Below, piece after piece: positions 14,307 through 17,222 of a stretch of 17,222 bases of DNA. The position numbers and the translations under genes are program-made. The stretch comes from Bordetella parapertussis (GTDB taxonomy: Bacteria; Pseudomonadota; Gammaproteobacteria; Burkholderiales; Burkholderiaceae_C): assembly GCA_945888535.1 (NCBI GenBank), contig CAMDAN010000048.1, positions 1 through 17,222 of the forward strand. The letters run 5' to 3'. How positions within the stretch are numbered: position 1 is the first letter of the stretch; each line of letters starts with the position of its first letter. Under the pieces are notes generated by a model. The model searched no databases, was not told the origin of the DNA, and worked only from the letters and a program-made list of their open reading frames with translations.

Positions 14307-15106
14307 GCCGCGCCACAACACTTCTTAAATTTCTTTCCGCTGCCACAAGGACACACATCATTGCGCCCAGGTTCTGCCACTTTACGGACCGTTTCAACCC
14401 GCGGCCCCACACCACGCCATAGTTCATACAGGTCGTAGACAGCCCACATCCCGTCAGCAAACGCGTTCACTCGGGCTTTACTCATGGAAGGTGGCGTGTC
14501 ATCACTAAAGGGAGACACTTCAGGCGCTCCCTCATCATCTTCGGTGAGTGCAACGATGGACTCCAAGGCTGCATCCAACCACTTGGCTGCATCTTTGTCT
14601 TTAGGGGGTACCCACTCTTCTGGCCAGTTTTCCACCACGAACATAAAGCCCAAAGCCCATACCTGGGCAAAGGAGGGAATCGCATCATCACCAAGCTCTG
14701 CGCGCTCCTCCTCAGACAAGGAAGCGATCGCTCCGCGCACATCCATAATTTCGGGCTGATAAGCGTGATCATCGTCTAAGGACTCAATCTCTTTAGCCAA
14801 AGCGCTGGCGATTTCATCCCAACGCTTCGTCCAAATGTCCATAAACCGCTGGCGTTGGGACGCATCGGCAAAACTGCCCTCAAATTCAGAGAGTTCTTCA
14901 GTAGGTACTGTTTCAGGCGCAACGCCCAAAAGCACGTCGAGGTATTCATCTGCGCTGATAGCGCGGCGACTGCAAATCAGCGCGGCCATCACGCCTTCGC
15001 AAAATTCCCACTGCGGTGTCTCATCATTGCGCTCGCGCAAATCGTCCAAGATGGCATCAATTTCGTCAAACTCTTCGGGGCTGACAGCGGGGGCTTGGTT
15101 CGTCAT
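14303..15106 (-). CDS. UPF0149/YecA family protein with C-terminal SEC-C zinc motif
   Basis: The 267-residue protein has an acidic, helical UPF0149 (YecA/YgfB) domain (about 10-200, with [15 protein letters not shown] and [15 protein letters not shown]). It ends with the SEC-C zinc motif [17 protein letters not shown], the same metal-binding module as at the SecA C-terminus. YecA proteins bind zinc and can associate with ribosomes; the role here is inferred from that family. The likely start is ATG 15106, 5 nt after the OYE stop. A GTG at 15115 overlaps that stop by 4 bp (GTGA) and would add three residues. No Shine-Dalgarno is seen, so reinitiation after the OYE gene is likely. The 3' end overlaps the SemiSWEET stop by 4 bp. 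Confidence 0.88.
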   Translation of the reverse strand: MTNQAPAVSPEEFDEIDAILDDLRERNDETPQWEFCEGVMAALICSRRAISADEYLDVLLGVAPETVPTEELSEFEGSFADASQRQRFMDIWTKRWDEIASALAKEIESLDDDHAYQPEIMDVRGAIASLSEEERAELGDDAIPSFAQVWALGFMFVVENWPEEWVPPKDKDAAKWLDAALESIVALTEDDEGAPEVSPFSDDTPPSMSKARVNAFADGMWAVYDLYELWRGVGPRVETVRKVAEPGRNDVCPCGSGKKFKKCCGAA

Positions 15107-15111
15107 GGTGT

Positions 15112-16212
15112 TCACAAGCTAGCAAGCGCTGCGGGCGAGTAGTCTTTGAGCTCGCTATCGCGCCCATCGCGCACTTTAAGAACCCAATCGGGGTCACTGA
15201 TTAAGGCACGGCCCACAGCGACCAAATCAAAATCACCCCGGTCAAAGCGACGCATCAATTCGTCTAGCGATGCAGGTTGCGAAGATTCACCACTATAGGA
15301 TGCAATAAATTCTCCAGAGAGTCCCACCGAACCCACTGTGATCGTGGGTTTGCCCGTGAGTTTTTTCGCCCAGCCAGCAAAGTTCAGATCTGAGCCCTCG
15401 TACTCAGGCTCCCAAAAACGTCGCTGCGAACAGTGGAACATATCAGCGCCTGCATCGGCCAAAGGCGCAAGCCAGGCCTCCATTTCTTGCGGCGTCTTGG
15501 CCATTTGTACCTCGAAGTCTTGCTGCTTCCATTGCGAGAGGCGAATGATCACAGGGTAGTCTGGGCCGACCTCGGCTCGCACTGCTTTCAAAATATCAGC
15601 GGCAAAACGACCGCGCTGCACCAAGGTGCTTCCGCCGTATTTGTCTTCGCGCGTATTGGTCACATCCCAAAAAAACTGATCAATGAGATAACCGTGGGCT
15701 CCGTGGAGTTCGATAGCGTCAAAGCCCAGTCGCTTGGCCGCTCCCGCTGCTCGCGCAAAGGCGGCAATGGTGTCTGCGATAGTGGAGTCGCTCATGGGTT
15801 CGCCCAGCGTTTTGTTTGCCGAAGACTTACCTGATGGCGAATCCCAAGGACCCGGCGGCTGCCAGTCAGTACGGCGGTTACGCACAGCGCCCACATGCCA
15901 AAGTTGTGGCGCCATCATTCCCCCAGAGGCGTGAACACCCTCGATGACCCGCTTCCATGCTGCAAGCGCTGCGTCTCCGTAAAAGTGAGGAACATTGGGA
16001 TCATTCGAGGCTGCGGGGCGCTCCACCACCGTTCCCTCCGAAACGATCAGCCCCACCGCAGCCTCAGCACGGCGTTGGTAATAAGCCGTTACCGCATCGG
16101 TAGGAACACCCCCAAGCGAAAAGGAACGCGTCATCGGCGCCATCACAATGCGGTTAGGCAGGTGAAGCGACTTGCAAGTAAATGGCTGGAAAAGGGACGC
16201 GTTGTGGTTCAT
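15112..16212 (-). CDS. Old yellow enzyme family NADH:flavin oxidoreductase (ene-reductase)
   Basis: This is an FMN-dependent TIM-barrel oxidoreductase that reduces activated alkenes or nitro compounds. The 366 residues start with [22 protein letters not shown], contain the substrate-anion pair H170-x-x-H173 in [16 protein letters not shown], the conserved TREDKYGGS loop (187-195), and the FMN phosphate site [13 protein letters not shown] (331-343). ATG 16212 is chosen. The frame stays open further upstream to 16560, but only by running through the tRNA gene and its flanks. A short inverted repeat lies 8 nt before the start. It is followed by the SEC-C gene in an overlapping or near-overlapping arrangement; no functional link is known to me. 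The physiological substrate is unknown. Confidence 0.92.
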   Translation of the reverse strand: MNHNASLFQPFTCKSLHLPNRIVMAPMTRSFSLGGVPTDAVTAYYQRRAEAAVGLIVSEGTVVERPAASNDPNVPHFYGDAALAAWKRVIEGVHASGGMMAPQLWHVGAVRNRRTDWQPPGPWDSPSGKSSANKTLGEPMSDSTIADTIAAFARAAGAAKRLGFDAIELHGAHGYLIDQFFWDVTNTREDKYGGSTLVQRGRFAADILKAVRAEVGPDYPVIIRLSQWKQQDFEVQMAKTPQEMEAWLAPLADAGADMFHCSQRRFWEPEYEGSDLNFAGWAKKLTGKPTITVGSVGLSGEFIASYSGESSQPASLDELMRRFDRGDFDLVAVGRALISDPDWVLKVRDGRDSELKDYSPAALASL

Positions 16213-16219
16213 GTTTTGC

Positions 16220-16238
16220 CTCGGGTTTAAATACCGAG
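16220..16238. repeat. Inverted repeat at the start of the OYE gene
   Basis: CTCGG (16220-16224) and CCGAG (16234-16238) flank the AT-rich core GTTTAAATA, 7 nt upstream of the OYE ATG. OYE genes are often controlled by local repressors of the TetR family, so this could be an operator or leader hairpin, but no regulator gene is adjacent. It has no T-run and is not a tRNA terminator. Confidence 0.3.
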
Positions 16239-16271
16239 ACAATTGTATGTAAACGCTTTGAAGGCAAAGAC

Positions 16272-16347
16272 TGGTGCGGCTGGCGGGGATCGAACCCACG
16301 ACCCTTGGCTTCGGAGGCCAATACTCTATCCACTGAGCTACAGCCGC
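16272..16347 (-). tRNA. tRNA-Arg, anticodon CCG (reads CGG)
   Basis: The 76-nt cloverleaf is complete. The acceptor GCGGCTG pairs with CAGCCGC, the D-arm is GTAGCTCAGTGGATAGAGT, the anticodon stem TTGGC/GCCAA encloses loop CTCCGAA (anticodon CCG at 16314-16312), and the T-arm contains GGTTCGATCCC. The 3' CCA is encoded (16274-16272). It lies between the cytochrome and OYE genes, transcribed on the minus strand. Confidence 0.97.
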
Positions 16348-16365
16348 ATACTGTGTGTGGCTTGG

Positions 16366-16371
16366 ATTGTA
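16366..16371 (-). promoter_or_regulatory. Candidate -10 box of the tRNA-Arg promoter
   Basis: TACAAT on the minus strand, 18 nt before the mature tRNA 5' end, is well placed for a -10 box. The -35 region is poor. The gap 16348-16441 would then hold back-to-back promoters for the tRNA and the cytochrome gene. Confidence 0.35.
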
Positions 16372-16394
16372 GGGCGTTTCACAGTGCGCCCCGC

Positions 16395-16400
16395 TATAAT
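16395..16400 (+). promoter_or_regulatory. Candidate -10 box of the cytochrome c gene
   Basis: A consensus TATAAT lies 41 nt before the cytochrome ATG. This leaves a normal leader of about 35 nt with a GAGGA ribosome site 4 nt before the start codon. No clear -35 box is seen. Confidence 0.5.
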
Positions 16401-16441
16401 CCCTGCTTGATTTTGATGCATTTGACCTATCTGAGGACACC

Positions 16442-16969
16442 ATGAGCGATAACAGCCACACCGAAGCACACGAAGAAGCCCACACTGGGCCGGTCAAAAC
16501 CCCCAAGCAATTGTTAATGGCGGTTTTCGCGTCTTTAGTGATCCCAATTTTTGTGATCATTGGTTTGGTCTATTTCATCACCTCCGGCAACAAACCCGCA
16601 GCTGGTTCTTCTGATATGGAAAAGTCCATCGCTGAGCGGATTCAAAAAGTGGGTTCCATTGAAATTCGCGATGCCAACCGTGAAATGAAAACCGGCGAAG
16701 AGGTTTACAAAGCGCAGTGTTTAGCCTGTCACGCGAGTGGTGCGGCCGGAGCGCCTAAATTTGGTGACGCTGCAGCTTGGGCGCCTCGCATCAAAACAGG
16801 TTTCGCAGCGCTTTGGAACTCTGCTCTTAAAGGCAAAAACGCCATGGGCGCACAAGGTGGCGGTGATTACTCTGATTATGAAATTGCCCGCGCGGTTGTC
16901 TTTATGGCCAACGCTGCCGGCGCAAAATTTCCTGAGCCGGCAAAACCTGCTGCCGAAGCCGCTAAGTAA
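16442..16969 (+). CDS. Membrane-anchored c-type cytochrome, cytochrome c5 family
   Basis: The 175-residue protein has a histidine-rich acidic N-terminus (SHTEAHEEAHTG), one membrane helix (about 24-47) that anchors it in the inner membrane, and a periplasmic class I haem domain. The haem-binding motif is C93-L-A-C96-H97, and the likely Met ligand is M135 in GKNAMGAQGG, with the cytochrome c5-type segment PRIKTGFAALWNSALKG. It should shuttle electrons in respiration, probably to a terminal oxidase; the partner is not in the window. It ends in an Ala/Pro-rich tail (EPAKPAAEAAK) and overlaps the convergent unknown gene by 8 bp. Confidence 0.93.
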   Translation: MSDNSHTEAHEEAHTGPVKTPKQLLMAVFASLVIPIFVIIGLVYFITSGNKPAAGSSDMEKSIAERIQKVGSIEIRDANREMKTGEEVYKAQCLACHASGAAGAPKFGDAAAWAPRIKTGFAALWNSALKGKNAMGAQGGGDYSDYEIARAVVFMANAAGAKFPEPAKPAAEAAK

Positions 16970-17222
16970 TTTTTAAGGCCCTTACTGGGCTGGTTTGGTA
17001 GCCAAACCGCTTTGGTAATTCGCTAAGGGTTACCTCTTCAACCGGCCAATGTTGGGCTTCAATGGCTTTGGCAACGTGAATCGTGTCTTGGGTGTGCACA
17101 AGCCCAAAGCCGAGATCGGTTTGCAAATACACCCAGCCGCGCTCATCTACAAAACATTTTTTAAATTGCGCCAACGCTCCTGTATGGGCGTGTATCACGG
17201 CATTGGCGCTTACCCGCCAAAC
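16962..17222 (-). CDS. Conserved-looking protein of unknown function, 5' end cut off by the window
   Basis: The minus-strand frame is open to the right edge, giving at least 86 residues of a C-terminal part. It starts VWRVSANAVIHAHTGALAQFKKCFVDERGWVY, read across a GTG at 17198 that is probably not the start, and ends in RFGYQTSPVRALKIT. There is no signal peptide, membrane segment or metal motif in the visible part. The alternating short strands (WVYLQTDLGFGLVHTQD) suggest a small beta-rich fold. I recognise no family. Its stop overlaps the cytochrome gene by 8 bp on the opposite strand. That it is coding is supported by the open frame and plausible composition. Confidence 0.6.
   Translation of the reverse strand, partial: VWRVSANAVIHAHTGALAQFKKCFVDERGWVYLQTDLGFGLVHTQDTIHVAKAIEAQHWPVEEVTLSELPKRFGYQTSPVRALKIT
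16992..17008. repeat. Perfect 7-bp inverted repeat just downstream of the cytochrome gene
   Basis: GGTTTGG (16992-16998) and CCAAACC (17002-17008) flank TAG, 22 nt after the cytochrome stop and inside the 3' part of the convergent gene. It could act as a 3'-end hairpin for the cytochrome mRNA, but no T-run follows. It also encodes part of the RFGYQTS stretch, so it may be coincidental. Confidence 0.35.

Noticed and set aside
16213-16560. In-frame upstream extension of the OYE gene (116 extra codons)
   Set aside because: It crosses the tRNA-Arg gene and the cytochrome gene start on the opposite strand. The conserved OYE N-terminus begins right at ATG 16212.

Overview
The window looks like a chromosomal core region of a compact betaproteobacterial genome of moderate GC, most likely Burkholderiales and plausibly Comamonadaceae-like. 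The blocks uvrA/MFS/ssb and tsaB-rimI-udg are arrangements I associate with that order, and the protein sequences look betaproteobacterial. This placement is inference from gene content; no search was run. I see no insertion sequence, prophage, CRISPR array or rRNA.

Layout. (1) 1-2949, plus strand: the 3' part of rpoN (sigma-54), an RlmL-type 23S rRNA methyltransferase, and a PIN-domain nuclease that begins 4 nt after it. (2) 5433-2887, minus strand: the only accessory-looking stretch. It has a ribbon-helix-helix-like antitoxin, a PemK/MazF-type toxin, a secreted Kazal plus DUF4377 protein, and a soluble LapD-like protein whose GGDEF and EAL motifs are degenerate. All junctions are short, and one promoter/operator-like AT-rich repeat lies upstream. 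(3) 5529-10504: ssb with its terminator, an MFS exporter, and divergent uvrA. (4) 12568-10509, minus strand: tsaB-rimI-udg (tRNA t6A synthesis, ribosomal protein acetylation, uracil-DNA glycosylase). (5) 12625-14306, plus strand: dacB (PBP4-type DD-peptidase) and a SemiSWEET transporter. (6) 16212-14303, minus strand: an old yellow enzyme and a YecA/UPF0149 SEC-C protein, translationally coupled. (7) 16272-17222: tRNA-Arg(CCG) with encoded CCA, a membrane-anchored cytochrome c5-type protein, and a partial gene of unknown function.

How it works together. Most genes are housekeeping: nucleotide excision repair and replication (uvrA, ssb, udg), translation and RNA modification (rlmL, tsaB, rimI, tRNA-Arg), cell wall (dacB) and respiration (cytochrome c). 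The genome is tightly packed. All four convergent junctions have a gap of at most 4 bp or overlap, and none has a clear intrinsic terminator. Several genes (dacB, tsaB, uvrA, ssb) have a GATAAT box very close to the start codon, and for dacB and tsaB this suggests leaderless mRNAs. I do not see a clear new multi-gene system. The best leads are the four-gene toxin-antitoxin/secreted/LapD-like run, the methyltransferase-PIN nuclease pair, the diverged uracil-DNA glycosylase motifs, and the palindromic divergent promoter of tsaB and dacB.
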